A stretch of DNA of 64,000 nucleotides from Bacillus_I endophytica_A (GCF_026790145.1 NZ_JALAMS010000034.1:1-64000); one strand, 5' to 3'. Counted from the first letter of the stretch, positions 14,794-24,219 are shown. Notes: generated by a model from the sequence alone, not told the origin. Numbers and translations: made by a program.

Positions 14794-16200
14794 TTATGAA
14801 ATATCATATTTTTTCATTCGACGTACAACAGCAGACTGAGTCAAGCCAAGCTTCTCTGCCATTTTACGAGTAGATTTATATTTAGAATAAGCTTTAAAAA
14901 TCATCTTACGCTCTATACTATCTAAATACTCAGAAAGGCTTTTTCCTTGTAACTCCTCTTCCTCTGCTCCTAATGAAGCTGGTTCATCGTTAGTTTTTAG
15001 CATGTGGTATGGCAAGTCATTTTCTAAGATTTTTTCTTGCCTTACTGTAATAACAAGTCTTTCGATAAGATTTTCTAGTTCACGGATATTTCCGGGCCAG
15101 TTATAACGATAGAAAAAAGGTTGAACTTCTTTTGATAGTACGACATTTCTTTGATATTTATAGTTATAAGTTTGAAGAAAGTGATGCGCAAGTGGGAGAA
15201 TGTCTTCTCTTCGTTCTTTAAGGGAAAGAATCTCTATAGGAATGACATTTAACCGATAATACAGATCTTCTCTAAAACGTTTTTCTTTTACAAGCTGTAA
15301 TAAATCCTGGTTTGTTGCTGTAATTATCCTTGTATCAGAGTGCTGTAAAACTGTAGAACCAATCGGAAGAAACGACTTGTCTTGAAGAAATTGAAGCAGT
15401 TTAGGCTGTAGTTCTAGGGGGAATTCACCAATTTCATCTAAAAATAAGGTTCCACCAGATGCTTCTTCAATTAAACCCGTTTTTCCTCTGCTGTTAGCCC
15501 CTGTAAAAGCTCCTTTCTTATAACCAAACAATTCTGACTCAATTAAATTAGCTGGAAGAGCTCCACAGTTTACTTGAACAAATGGTTGATTTCTTCGTTC
15601 ACTTAGAACATGGACTTCTTTTGCAAACACGCTTTTTCCGACTCCTGTTTCTCCTTGTAATAGAATAGTAGCGTCAAAATTAGCGACTCTTCTTAAAAGA
15701 TCCATTACTTCATTATGAGCGTCACTTGTTCCAATAAGTCGCTTTTCTCCTGTTTTGTCTCTTTTCTCACTTTTCATTTTCTGTATTTCATTCCAGTATT
15801 GACTCATAAGAGTTTCTGCTTTTTTAAGTTTAAAAGCATTTTTAACCATCTCAGAAATATCTTTAACATGCACAATTACGTATTCTTCTCCTGTTTCCTC
15901 TAATTCAATTAAACTACCTGTAGCTAAATATTGAATTCCTTTTGAAGTTTGAGCTTTCGATATTGTTTTTCTTTTCTTTAGTACAATTTTTGTTACGGAA
16001 GGAGTAAATAAATTTCGTGCTTCTAGTTCATCAGCTGTTTTCCCAATAATATCTTTTCGCTTCACACCTAGTTGTTTTTCACTTGTTTGATTAATCCATA
16101 ATGTTACTCCATTTTTGTTAGCTATATAAATACCATCTTTTAATTGATCAAGCATCATTTTTATTTCTGAGCTTAAAAAGACAGGGCTCATAGCTTTCAC
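14794..16200 (-). CDS. Sigma-54-dependent activator with PAS domain (RocR-like)
   Basis: A 468-residue enhancer-binding protein that remodels sigma-54 RNA polymerase. An N-terminal PAS domain (residues about 8-120, KDGIYIANKNGVTLWINQT) senses a signal. The AAA+ domain has Walker A GETGVGKS, the sigma-54 contact loop YKKGAFTGANSRG, Walker B GGTLFLDEIGEF and NWPGNIRELENLIERL. The C-terminal HTH (TRKMAEKLGLTQSAVVRRM) binds enhancers. It lies between aguA and a divergent operon, both with -24/-12 promoters, so it very likely controls agmatine/putrescine use. The inducer is not shown by the sequence. The ATG at 16200 lies close to a weak TTGGAGTG. Confidence 0.92.
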   Translation of the reverse strand: MKAMSPVFLSSEIKMMLDQLKDGIYIANKNGVTLWINQTSEKQLGVKRKDIIGKTADELEARNLFTPSVTKIVLKKRKTISKAQTSKGIQYLATGSLIELEETGEEYVIVHVKDISEMVKNAFKLKKAETLMSQYWNEIQKMKSEKRDKTGEKRLIGTSDAHNEVMDLLRRVANFDATILLQGETGVGKSVFAKEVHVLSERRNQPFVQVNCGALPANLIESELFGYKKGAFTGANSRGKTGLIEEASGGTLFLDEIGEFPLELQPKLLQFLQDKSFLPIGSTVLQHSDTRIITATNQDLLQLVKEKRFREDLYYRLNVIPIEILSLKERREDILPLAHHFLQTYNYKYQRNVVLSKEVQPFFYRYNWPGNIRELENLIERLVITVRQEKILENDLPYHMLKTNDEPASLGAEEEELQGKSLSEYLDSIERKMIFKAYSKYKSTRKMAEKLGLTQSAVVRRMKKYDIS

Positions 16201-16216
16201 TCCAATCTAATCTGAG

Positions 16217-16251
16217 TCGATATCGATTTGTATTTGAATCATTATCGATTC
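16217..16251. promoter_or_regulatory. Candidate enhancer sites for the activator
   Basis: Two palindromic elements sharing TATCGAT: TCGATATCGA (16217-16226) and GAATC-ATTATC-GATTC (16236-16251). They are 50-86 bases upstream of the -24 box, where enhancer-binding proteins bind. Confidence 0.45.
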
Positions 16252-16300
16252 ATTTTAAAATATTATTCTGAAAATTTCAATTAATCCTTAACTTTTTATG

Positions 16301-16317
16301 TTGGCACGATACTTGCA
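16301..16317 (+). promoter_or_regulatory. Sigma-54 (-24/-12) promoter of the putrescine operon
   Basis: TTGGCACGATACTTGCA matches TGGCAC-N5-TTGCW exactly, ending 32 bases before the start of the first operon gene. Confidence 0.92.
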
Positions 16318-16349
16318 ACTAATTACAGTACGGAGGTGATTTAACAAAT

Positions 16350-17597
16350 ATGAATGGCTTAAATATTAATCAACAAAGGCTGCTCCAGTCTATAAAAGAA
16401 AGTTCAGCAATTGGAGCAACTCCTAATGGAGGCCTACATCGTTTAGCTTTATCAATAGACGATAAGCAAATGAGGAATCTACTAATCAAGTGGTTTAAAG
16501 AAGAAGGATTATCTATTAGAGTAGATGATTTTGGCAATATGTATGGTAGACGTGAAGGAAAATCTCATCACCAAATGCCTGTTGTCATTGGATCACATCT
16601 CGATACTCAGCCTTGTGGAGGGCGTTTTGACGGAATTTTAGGTGTATTAGCAGCTTTGGAGGTTGTTCGTTCTTTGAACGAAGCAAATGTACAAACAGAT
16701 CGTCCAATTGAGATTATTAATTTTACGAATGAAGAAGGAGCAAGATTTGAACCACCAATGCTAGGATCTGGTGGAGTATGTGGTGTATTTGAGAAAGATT
16801 TCATTTATTCTCGCCAAGATAGAGACGGAATAAAGTTTCATGATGCACTTTCAAGTATTGGTTATAAAGGACTAAAAGAGAATAGGTTACAAAAAGCTGA
16901 ATACTTTATAGAACTACATATTGAACAAGGTCCTATTCTTGAAGAAGAACAATTAGAAATTGGAGTTGTCGAAGGAATCCAAGGAATTAGTTGGATTAGT
17001 ATTACAGTGGAAGGTGAGATGAATCACGCTGGTCCAACACCAATGGAAAACCGTAAAGATGCAGTTGTAGCAGCAGCAAAGATGATAGAAAGCATAGATA
17101 AATTAGCACAGGAATATGAAGGTTTAAAAACTACAGTTGGACAATTAAATGTCTATCCTAACGTACCTAATGTTATTTCAGGAAAAGTTGAATTTATTGT
17201 TGATATTCGCCATGAAGAAGATGAACAAAGAGAAAGAGCTCTTGAAGTAATGAAACAGCAATTGAGTACAATCTCAGGTTTATGCAATGTAGAGCTAACT
17301 TTTCATACCTCATGGGAAAATGATAGCGTTACTTTTTCTGAAAAAGTTATTGAGACAATTAGCAAATGTGCAGAGGAGAGAAATTTATCTACTAAAAGAA
17401 TGTTTAGCGGGCCTGGGCATGATGCGAAGTATATGGCTGAAATAACTAAAACAGGGATGATATTTGTTCCAAGCCATCGCGGCATTAGTCACAATGAAGA
17501 GGAATTTACGAGAGATGATGACTTAGTAAATGGCGCTAATCTTTTGCTAGATGTTGTGTGTCAGTTATCTGGCGCAAAAATCCCAAAAACTATTTAA
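16350..17597 (+). CDS. M20-family Zn-dependent amidohydrolase, candidate N-carbamoylputrescine hydrolase
   Basis: A 415-residue enzyme of the group that holds N-carbamoyl-L-amino-acid hydrolase, beta-ureidopropionase and allantoate amidohydrolase. Metal ligands and the catalytic region are clear: GSHLDTQPCGGRFDGILGV (His, Asp), NFTNEEGARFEPPMLGSG (Glu pair), ELHIEQGPILE (His) and RGISHNEEEF (His). The dimer/lid domain has EMNHAGPTPMENRKDAV. The family removes carbamoyl groups with release of CO2 and ammonia. As the first gene behind a sigma-54 promoter beside aguA, it is the best candidate for turning N-carbamoylputrescine into putrescine; this role is inference. The ATG follows GGAGGTGAT. 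Confidence 0.85.
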   Translation: MNGLNINQQRLLQSIKESSAIGATPNGGLHRLALSIDDKQMRNLLIKWFKEEGLSIRVDDFGNMYGRREGKSHHQMPVVIGSHLDTQPCGGRFDGILGVLAALEVVRSLNEANVQTDRPIEIINFTNEEGARFEPPMLGSGGVCGVFEKDFIYSRQDRDGIKFHDALSSIGYKGLKENRLQKAEYFIELHIEQGPILEEEQLEIGVVEGIQGISWISITVEGEMNHAGPTPMENRKDAVVAAAKMIESIDKLAQEYEGLKTTVGQLNVYPNVPNVISGKVEFIVDIRHEEDEQRERALEVMKQQLSTISGLCNVELTFHTSWENDSVTFSEKVIETISKCAEERNLSTKRMFSGPGHDAKYMAEITKTGMIFVPSHRGISHNEEEFTRDDDLVNGANLLLDVVCQLSGAKIPKTI

Positions 17598-17615
17598 TGA
17601 ATAGGAGCGATATAA

Positions 17616-18986
17616 ATGAAAAATCAAACGCTTTATACACTAGCTGAATTGGATAAACAACATATTTTACATCCTTCTACGTCCCCTGCTTTTAATCGTA
17701 ATAATGGACCTACGATTATTTTTGAGCGAGGTGAAGGACTTCATATCTTTGATATGGATAACAACAAATATATTGATGGTGTGTCTATGCTATGGAATGT
17801 AAACGTAGGACACGGTAATAAAGAGTTAGCACTAGTTAGCTTCGATCAAATGCAAAAGCTAGCTTACAGCTCAATGTTTTATGGATATTCAAATGAACCG
17901 GCCGTAAAACTTGCTGAGAAAATTACTTCGATGACACCGGGTGACTTAGACAGCGTATTTTACACCTCTGGGGGTTCTGAATCTAATGATACAGCTTTTA
18001 AATTGGCTCGTTTTTATTGGGAAAGAAAAGGATTAGCAAACAAAAAGAAAATTATTTCATTAAAAAGAGGATATCATGGTGTAACAGTTGCTGCTCAAAG
18101 AGCTACAGGTATTGAAGTATATCGTGCATTTTCAGGCTCAGGAGATCCCGACATCATAAATGCAGAACCCCATTTAACTTCTTGTGAACTTGGTGATATT
18201 AATCATCCTTCTTATCAAAATAGTATTCGTGGCACTATTGAGCGAGAAGGCGCTAACCATGTAGCAGCTGTTATTATAGAACCTATTCAAGGTGCTGGTG
18301 GCGTCCACGTCCCTCCAGAAGATTATTTACAGGCTGTCCGTAAATTGTGTGATGAGCAAAATATTCTCCTTATTGCAGATGAAGTCATTTGTGGATTTGG
18401 TCGTACTGGTCGTTCCTTCGGTGTAAATCATTGGGACATTGTTCCTGACTTCATGTCTGTAGCCAAAGGAATCACAAGTGGATATGCTCAACTTGGAGCG
18501 GTTGTGATGCGCACCCCTATTATGGATGCTATATGTGAAGTACCAGATATGCTTGCTCACGGATTTACCTATAGTGGTCACCCTACAGCATGCGCAGTTG
18601 GTTTGAAAAACCTTGAAATTATTGAAAGGGAAAACCTCATTGATCAAGCTGAGCAAATGGGGAAACTTCTTTTAAAAGGATTTGATTATCTCAGCGATAA
18701 ATACCAATTCTTTCATAATGGTCGAGGACGAGGGTTGTTAACAGGATTTGATTTAATAAAAGATCCTGAGCAAAATATCACCTTTACACCAGAGGAAGCT
18801 GCCGCAATGAGTATTGTTGAAGAATGTAAAAAACGTGGATTGCTTATCAGAGGATTTGATTTCGAACCTGGGATGAACATTGTAGCTATTGCTCCCCCTC
18901 TTATCTCACAACAAGAGGATATCGAGACAATTATCTCAATTGTAGATGAATCACTCTCTGCTTATTCAAAACGACTTGGGCTATAA
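17616..18986 (+). CDS. Class III PLP aminotransferase (putrescine/omega-amino transaminase)
   Basis: A 456-residue fold-type I enzyme. The cofactor motif LLIADEVICGFGRTG and the Schiff-base Lys in SVAKGITSGYAQLG are present, with the substrate loops MLWNVNVGHGN and YTSGGSESNDTAFKLAR of the omega-transaminase group. It most likely converts putrescine (from the preceding step) to 4-aminobutanal using pyruvate or another oxo acid. It starts 18 bases after the hydrolase gene, with GGAGCGAT upstream. The aldehyde dehydrogenase gene begins 13 bases after its stop. Confidence 0.88.
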   Translation: MKNQTLYTLAELDKQHILHPSTSPAFNRNNGPTIIFERGEGLHIFDMDNNKYIDGVSMLWNVNVGHGNKELALVSFDQMQKLAYSSMFYGYSNEPAVKLAEKITSMTPGDLDSVFYTSGGSESNDTAFKLARFYWERKGLANKKKIISLKRGYHGVTVAAQRATGIEVYRAFSGSGDPDIINAEPHLTSCELGDINHPSYQNSIRGTIEREGANHVAAVIIEPIQGAGGVHVPPEDYLQAVRKLCDEQNILLIADEVICGFGRTGRSFGVNHWDIVPDFMSVAKGITSGYAQLGAVVMRTPIMDAICEVPDMLAHGFTYSGHPTACAVGLKNLEIIERENLIDQAEQMGKLLLKGFDYLSDKYQFFHNGRGRGLLTGFDLIKDPEQNITFTPEEAAAMSIVEECKKRGLLIRGFDFEPGMNIVAIAPPLISQQEDIETIISIVDESLSAYSKRLGL

Positions 18987-18999
18987 GGAGGAAACACTC

Positions 19000-20469
19000 G
19001 TGTTGAACATAACAAAAGAAGTATTAGATTTCTTAGAAGAACCTAAAACACTTTTTATTAATGGGGAATGGTATTCATCCCCTATGACTGGTACTTTTGA
19101 AACATGTAATCCAGCTACCGGAGAACTTCTCGCTCGGGTTGCTGAGGCAACGGAAGAAGATGTAGATCGAGCTGTTTATGCAGCTCGATCTGCATTCGAA
19201 CACGGAGAATGGGCTCGGATGGATGGTTCAATTCGTGGTCAATATTTATATAAGTTAGCAAACTTAATGGAAAGAGATATTCGTATTTTAGCAGAAATCG
19301 ATACATTAGATAATGGGAAACCTATCGCAGAAATGCTAGGTAATGACTTACCAAACGCTATTGAGCAGCTTCGTTATTATGCAGGATGGACAACAAAATG
19401 GGGTGGACAAACGATTCCTATGTCTCCTCAATATTTCACTTATACACAGCATGAACCAGTCGGCGTTGTAGGACAAATTATCCCTTGGAACTTTCCTATT
19501 ATGATGGCTATTTGGAAGATTGCACCTGCTTTAGCTACTGGATGTACGGTCGTATTGAAGCCCGCAGAGCAGACTCCCCTTTCAGCTTTATATCTTGCTA
19601 AATTAATTGAAGAAGCTGGCTTTCCAAAGGGAGTTGTAAACATTATAAATGGAAAGGGTTCTATCACAGGTGAAGCACTTGTACAGCACCCTGATGTCGA
19701 TAAGATTGCTTTTACAGGCTCTACCGCCGTCGGGAAAGCAATCATGCAGAAGGCGGCACAAACACTAAAGCGCGTAACATTAGAATTAGGAGGAAAGTCT
19801 CCTAACATTATCTTACCTGATGCAGACTTAACAAAAGCTATACCTGGTGTATTTTCCGGAATTATGGCTAATCAAGGGCAAGTTTGTTGTGCCGGGTCTA
19901 GAGTCTATGTTCAAAAAGATTCTTATGACCTCGTTGTTCAAGAGTTAAAACATTATGCTGAAAATGTGAAATTAGGAAATGGTTTAGAAGAAGATACGGA
20001 GATGGGCCCCTTAGTATCGAAAAAACAACAAGATACAGTTCTTTCCTACATCGAGAAAGGAGTTAATGAAGGCGCAACACTATTAGCTGGTGGCCAAAAG
20101 TTAGACAAAGGTTGCTTTATCACTCCTACTGTTTTTACTGACGTAGATGATGAAATGACGATTGCAAAAGAAGAGATATTTGGTCCTGTTGTTGTCGTTA
20201 TCCCTTATGATACACTAGAAGATGTTGTGTCTAAAGCTAATAACTCAATTTACGGATTAGCAGCTGGAATATGGACAGAAAATGTAAAAAACGCCCACCA
20301 ATTAGCAAGTAAATTAAAGGCCGGAACCGTATGGGTCAACTGTTATAATCTTACGAATGCAGCTGTTCCTTTTGGAGGTTACAAACAATCAGGATATGGA
20401 AGAGAAATGGGATCGTATGCATTAGAGAATTATACAGAAGTTAAAAGTGTTTGGGTAAATTTAGATTAG
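19000..20469 (+). CDS. Aldehyde dehydrogenase (4-aminobutanal to GABA inferred)
   Basis: An NAD(P)-dependent aldehyde dehydrogenase of 489 residues. It has IPWNFPIMMAIWKIAPALA, the cofactor loop GFTGSTAVGKAI (as AFTGSTAVG), the catalytic Glu in LELGGKSPNII and the nucleophile Cys in NQGQVCCAGSRV. I take the GTG at 19000 as start: AAGGAGG at 18985-18991 is 8 bases away, while the longer frame from 18946 would overlap the transaminase by 41 bases. By context it oxidises 4-aminobutanal to GABA. No GABA transaminase is seen downstream in the operon. Confidence 0.9.
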   Translation: MLNITKEVLDFLEEPKTLFINGEWYSSPMTGTFETCNPATGELLARVAEATEEDVDRAVYAARSAFEHGEWARMDGSIRGQYLYKLANLMERDIRILAEIDTLDNGKPIAEMLGNDLPNAIEQLRYYAGWTTKWGGQTIPMSPQYFTYTQHEPVGVVGQIIPWNFPIMMAIWKIAPALATGCTVVLKPAEQTPLSALYLAKLIEEAGFPKGVVNIINGKGSITGEALVQHPDVDKIAFTGSTAVGKAIMQKAAQTLKRVTLELGGKSPNIILPDADLTKAIPGVFSGIMANQGQVCCAGSRVYVQKDSYDLVVQELKHYAENVKLGNGLEEDTEMGPLVSKKQQDTVLSYIEKGVNEGATLLAGGQKLDKGCFITPTVFTDVDDEMTIAKEEIFGPVVVVIPYDTLEDVVSKANNSIYGLAAGIWTENVKNAHQLASKLKAGTVWVNCYNLTNAAVPFGGYKQSGYGREMGSYALENYTEVKSVWVNLD

Positions 20470-20484
20470 AGAGGTTATCCTTGG

Positions 20485-21825
20485 ATGAATAATTCAACTA
20501 AACAAGTAGCTCCGGAGCGTCAATTGAGGATGAAACATGTAGTAGCAATTGGTTTTGCTTATATGGCTCCTTTTGCCGTATTTGATACTTTTGGTATTGT
20601 CTCACATGTTACAACTGGACTTGTTCCCCTTGCTTATTTTATTGTGTTTATCTCCATTTTATTTACAGCTCTTAGTTATCGGAAACTTGTGCAAAAGTAT
20701 CCAATAGCAGGTTCTGTGTATTTATATACAAAGAGAATTATTCACCCTTATGCCGCAATCCTGGTTGGATGGGTATCCTTTATCGCTTATTTAGCCTTAC
20801 CTATGATTAACGCTTTACTAGCTAGTGTTTATTTATCATCAGGGTTTCCAAATGTTCCAAAGTGGGTGTGGGTCATTTCATTAATTACTTTTATTACTTT
20901 AATGAACTGTGTAGGAATCAAAATAGCGACAACCCTAAATACTTGGCTTGTTATCCTACAATTCATTGTTGTAATAGTTTTTATAGGTCTTTGTCTCAAA
21001 GATTTATTAAATACATCAGCTCAATTTATGCCTATTCATGATTTATTGCCAACACCTAATGAATTTCCTACTCTACTTCCTGGAGCAGCTCTCCTTACGT
21101 TATCTTTTGTAGGCTTTGATGCCATCACGAATCTATGTGATGAAACAGTTAGGCCAGAAAAAACGATTCCAAAAGCTATTATCTTACTAGCAATAGGTGG
21201 ACTAGTCTTTTTCGTTACTGTTACCTATCTTATGCAATCTCTTTTTCCTAGTGCTAGTCAGTTTAATAATTATGAAGCAGCTTCTCCCGAAATTGCCGTT
21301 CATTTAGGTGGAAACTTGTTTCTTGCTTTCTTTTTAGGAGCAGCTTTATTATCTTGCATTGCTTCTGGGTTAGCATCACAGTTAGTCGCATCAAGATTTT
21401 TATATGCAATGGGACGAGATGGGGCATTGCCTAAGAGAGTATTCTCTTATTTGCACCCTCGTTCTAAAACACCTCTTTTTAATATTCTAATAGTAGGATT
21501 ACTAGCAGCAACTGCACTTTTTTTAGATTTAGAAAAGGCAACAGCACTCGTTAATTTTGGAGCTTTCTCGGCTTTCACTTTTGTTAACATCTGTGTTTTA
21601 TATGCATATTTTAAGAGGAAAAAGAAACCCGCTTTTTTGGAGAATTTCCTATTCCCTTTCCTTGGCCTAGTTTTTACTGGTTTTCTCTGGATAAGTCTTA
21701 ATCCTTTTTCTTTACTTATAGGAGGCATTTGGACTTTGTTAGGGGTAGTTTATCTGACTAGTACAACGCGTTTCTTTAAGAAAGCACCTGTTGAGCTTCA
21801 CTATGATGAACTAAGTGGCATGTAG
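20485..21825 (+). CDS. APC-superfamily permease, last gene of the putrescine operon
   Basis: A 446-residue, 12-helix permease, paralogous to the one at 11745-13100. It shows MKHVVAIGFAYMAPFAVFDT at the start, LSFVGFDAITNLCDETVRP in the middle and a helix-rich C-terminus ending in a short polar tail. It starts 15 bases after the aldehyde dehydrogenase gene. In this operon it probably imports agmatine, putrescine or an agmatine precursor, or works as an exchanger with GABA; the sequence cannot decide. Confidence 0.82.
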   Translation: MNNSTKQVAPERQLRMKHVVAIGFAYMAPFAVFDTFGIVSHVTTGLVPLAYFIVFISILFTALSYRKLVQKYPIAGSVYLYTKRIIHPYAAILVGWVSFIAYLALPMINALLASVYLSSGFPNVPKWVWVISLITFITLMNCVGIKIATTLNTWLVILQFIVVIVFIGLCLKDLLNTSAQFMPIHDLLPTPNEFPTLLPGAALLTLSFVGFDAITNLCDETVRPEKTIPKAIILLAIGGLVFFVTVTYLMQSLFPSASQFNNYEAASPEIAVHLGGNLFLAFFLGAALLSCIASGLASQLVASRFLYAMGRDGALPKRVFSYLHPRSKTPLFNILIVGLLAATALFLDLEKATALVNFGAFSAFTFVNICVLYAYFKRKKKPAFLENFLFPFLGLVFTGFLWISLNPFSLLIGGIWTLLGVVYLTSTTRFFKKAPVELHYDELSGM

Positions 21826-21830
21826 GATCA

Positions 21831-22027
21831 ATATGTATACATTCTTTAAAATGGGTTTCACATTTAGCTAATGGTGGAGATTCTAAATTACTTGTTATCC
21901 AACATCAACAGGTCACTGAAGAACAGCAAAAGGCTTCTGGTGTAAGGCCCTGCCTATCCACTGGTACAGAAGCTAGTGATGATCTCTTATACTTGATTTA
22001 AATCAATCGTTAGAACAGCATAAGTAG
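21831..22027 (+). pseudogene. Decayed 3' end of an O-acetylhomoserine sulfhydrylase (metY-like) gene
   Basis: No intact frame is present, but the translated pieces match the C-terminus of PLP homocysteine synthases: HSLKWVSHLANGGDSKLLVI, then HQQVTEEQQKASGVRP, then GTEASDDLLY, and after a frameshift DLNQSLEQHK and a stop at 22027. Compared with the usual order (...HPASTTHQQLTEEEQ...GVTPDLIRLSVG...) two short deletions and one frameshift are visible. Only about the last 65 codons survive. Its upstream part is absent: the permease gene ends directly before it. Confidence 0.75.
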
Positions 22028-22071
22028 AGAATACTTCAAAACAGAATGATTGCTTTATTAACTTACGGTGT

Positions 22072-22110
22072 AAAAAGCAGGCAGTATCTCTAGGAAACTG
22101 CCTGCTTTTT
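22072..22110. terminator. Bidirectional terminator between convergent units
   Basis: AAAAAGCAGGCAGT/ACTGCCTGCTTTTT, a perfect 14-bp stem flanked by A- and T-runs. It serves the plus-strand putrescine operon and the minus-strand monooxygenase. Confidence 0.8.
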
Positions 22111-22173
22111 CTATTTTATACTGAGGAAGCTTATCAGTTTCCTATTGTGTAAGACATATATTGTTTCACTGTC

Positions 22174-23787
22174 TTACCCTAGAATTGTAGTCATAACTTG
22201 TTTAAGCATTAAGTTAGGATTCACTATTCTCTCTTTTGTGCGCCATGCTACAAAACCATCTGGTCTTATTAATACAGCACCTTGAGAGGAAATATTGTAC
22301 ACTGCTTCCCAATTCCCCTCATACTCAACCAAATCACTCTCTGAACCAATGCCATAAACATCGATACAAATGCCTAGGTGAGAAGCTACATCCTCAGCAG
22401 CAGTGCGCCAACATTTATTATCTTCACCCGTTAATAGAACAAAATTTTCACCTATTAAATCTAAGGTAGATATATACTTATCTTGATACTTCAACCACAT
22501 ATGTGGAGCACGTGTACCTGGTTGTCCTTTTAGCTCTAATCGATCCATTCTATGTGTATTAAGTTTTTCCTCACTGATGGCTCCTGAACTATATTTATAT
22601 CCTACTGTAATTGCAAGATGATCCATATTATTAAGATTGCTTACCCCTTTATTCACAGCACTAAATAACAAATCACTAGCATATTTCGTTGTTTCTTTTA
22701 CAACATGATATCTTTCATCATGATAGGTTTGGAGCAATCTTGGATGTGCTTGTTTTTGGATGACTGCTGCCAGTTTCCAAGCTAAGTTATGAGCATCTTG
22801 AATCCCTGTATTTGAACCAAACCCTCCGGTAGGCGGCATAAGGTGAGCTGCATCTCCAACTAGAAAGACTCGCTTATCCTGAAAACGAGTAGCTGTCCTT
22901 TCTACAGCTGCCCAAGGTAAAATACTTAAAATAGCAATATCAAGATTTGAAACTCCTATAGCTTTTGTTATAATCTTATAGCACTCATCTTCAGAAAAAT
23001 CCTCTGGGCACTGTCCCTTTGAAGGATCATAGGCTACATGGTAAATCCATTCATCACAATTATTAACTGTAATTAGCGCACCAAATACTTCTGGATTTAG
23101 AATTTGGTAGAAACCAAACTGGCTACCTTTCAGAAAATGACTTAGATTCGCCCGAAAATGGATATTCATATAATAGCCGCCTATTACACCTCTTCCCGTC
23201 GTTGGAATGTTCGTATGTTTACGAATTGTGCTTTTAGCACCATCTGCCGCTACTAAATAATCACTTCGAATTACTTCTTCTGTTCCTGTCTCTCGATCCC
23301 TTATAGTCGCGGTAACCCCTAAATCATCCTGTTGGTATTTTATAAGTTCAGTATTAAAGCGTATATGCCCTTTTCTTTGTTCAATAGCTTGAAGAAGGAT
23401 AGGCTCTATCTCTGTTTGATAACACGATGCTGCCTTTGAAGGGCTAATTTTTTCAATACTTTTAGCTACCCTTTCGTCAGTTGCCTTTTGTACACTCTCT
23501 ACCTTTTTTAACTTCGCTAGGTCTATATTTTGGAGTGTTTCCACAGCAATCCTTCCACGAATATGATCTAACGGTTTACTAGCAGTACGAATAGCTGACT
23601 CTAATCCAAGTTGTCGAAATAACTCCATCGTACGAAACGTAATTCCTCCAGCTTTTGGATGTATAGCCGTACTAGAATGCTTTTCAATGAGTAAATAATC
23701 AATGTTATAACGTGCTAAAAAAAGAGCAGAAGTGAGCCCACTGAGACCTCCCCCCACTATTAAAACAGAAGTATTCTTGTGTGTCAT
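22174..23787 (-). CDS. FAD-dependent aromatic hydroxylase-type monooxygenase
   Basis: About 537 residues, class A flavoprotein (FAD_binding_3; PheA/TfdB/MhpA-like). The dinucleotide fold VLIVGGGLSGLTSALFLARY opens the protein, the DG motif is in YLVAADGAKSTIRK, and the GD motif in FLVGDAAHLMPPTGGFGSN. A C-terminal thioredoxin-like domain follows from about residue 400. Such enzymes hydroxylate phenols or related rings with NAD(P)H and O2. The ATG at 23787 (MTHKNTSVL) is chosen because GAAAGGAAA lies about 10 bases upstream; longer in-frame starts reach 23829. It stands alone, and the substrate is unknown. Confidence 0.82.
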   Translation of the reverse strand: MTHKNTSVLIVGGGLSGLTSALFLARYNIDYLLIEKHSSTAIHPKAGGITFRTMELFRQLGLESAIRTASKPLDHIRGRIAVETLQNIDLAKLKKVESVQKATDERVAKSIEKISPSKAASCYQTEIEPILLQAIEQRKGHIRFNTELIKYQQDDLGVTATIRDRETGTEEVIRSDYLVAADGAKSTIRKHTNIPTTGRGVIGGYYMNIHFRANLSHFLKGSQFGFYQILNPEVFGALITVNNCDEWIYHVAYDPSKGQCPEDFSEDECYKIITKAIGVSNLDIAILSILPWAAVERTATRFQDKRVFLVGDAAHLMPPTGGFGSNTGIQDAHNLAWKLAAVIQKQAHPRLLQTYHDERYHVVKETTKYASDLLFSAVNKGVSNLNNMDHLAITVGYKYSSGAISEEKLNTHRMDRLELKGQPGTRAPHMWLKYQDKYISTLDLIGENFVLLTGEDNKCWRTAAEDVASHLGICIDVYGIGSESDLVEYEGNWEAVYNISSQGAVLIRPDGFVAWRTKERIVNPNLMLKQVMTTILG

Positions 23788-24219
23788 AAACATTTTCCTT
23801 TCAATCTTATATTTACCCATGGATACCACTGAATTCAGTAATCAAACTATAATATAAAAAAATATGAAATTGTAGACTTTTATTAAAGCATGTTTTATCA
23901 TATAGATAGAGTACGCCCCAAATAAAGGGTACTTTTTTCATTAGCAAATAATGCTTATATTCTCATAAAAACGTGTAACGAATACATATTCTAGATAAAC
24001 TACTCAAAAGCGCTGTGAGACATCGACTAGTCACATGAATATCTAAAAATCCCCCCTCCTCCCCCTAAGAAATTTCTTCTTTTTTAGATGTATACCCTCT
24101 ATGCTTTTAGTTACCATAACCGCGATAATCAGACATGTTATCAAAAAAGCGAATCTGTATGAAAGCTTAAAAGGAGGGCAAACTATGAAAAAATAGTTTT
24201 TATACGGAGGAAAAAGAAA
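23788..24219. other. Divergent intergenic region
   Basis: AT-rich spacer between the monooxygenase and the second DUF3231 gene. AAGGAGG at 24171-24177 belongs to no frame I can support. No clear gene, hairpin terminator or operator was found. Confidence 0.4.

Noticed and set aside
18946..18999. Longer N-terminus for the operon aldehyde dehydrogenase
   Set aside because: It would overlap the transaminase gene by 41 bases and include the ribosome site AAGGAGG; GTG at 19000 is better placed.
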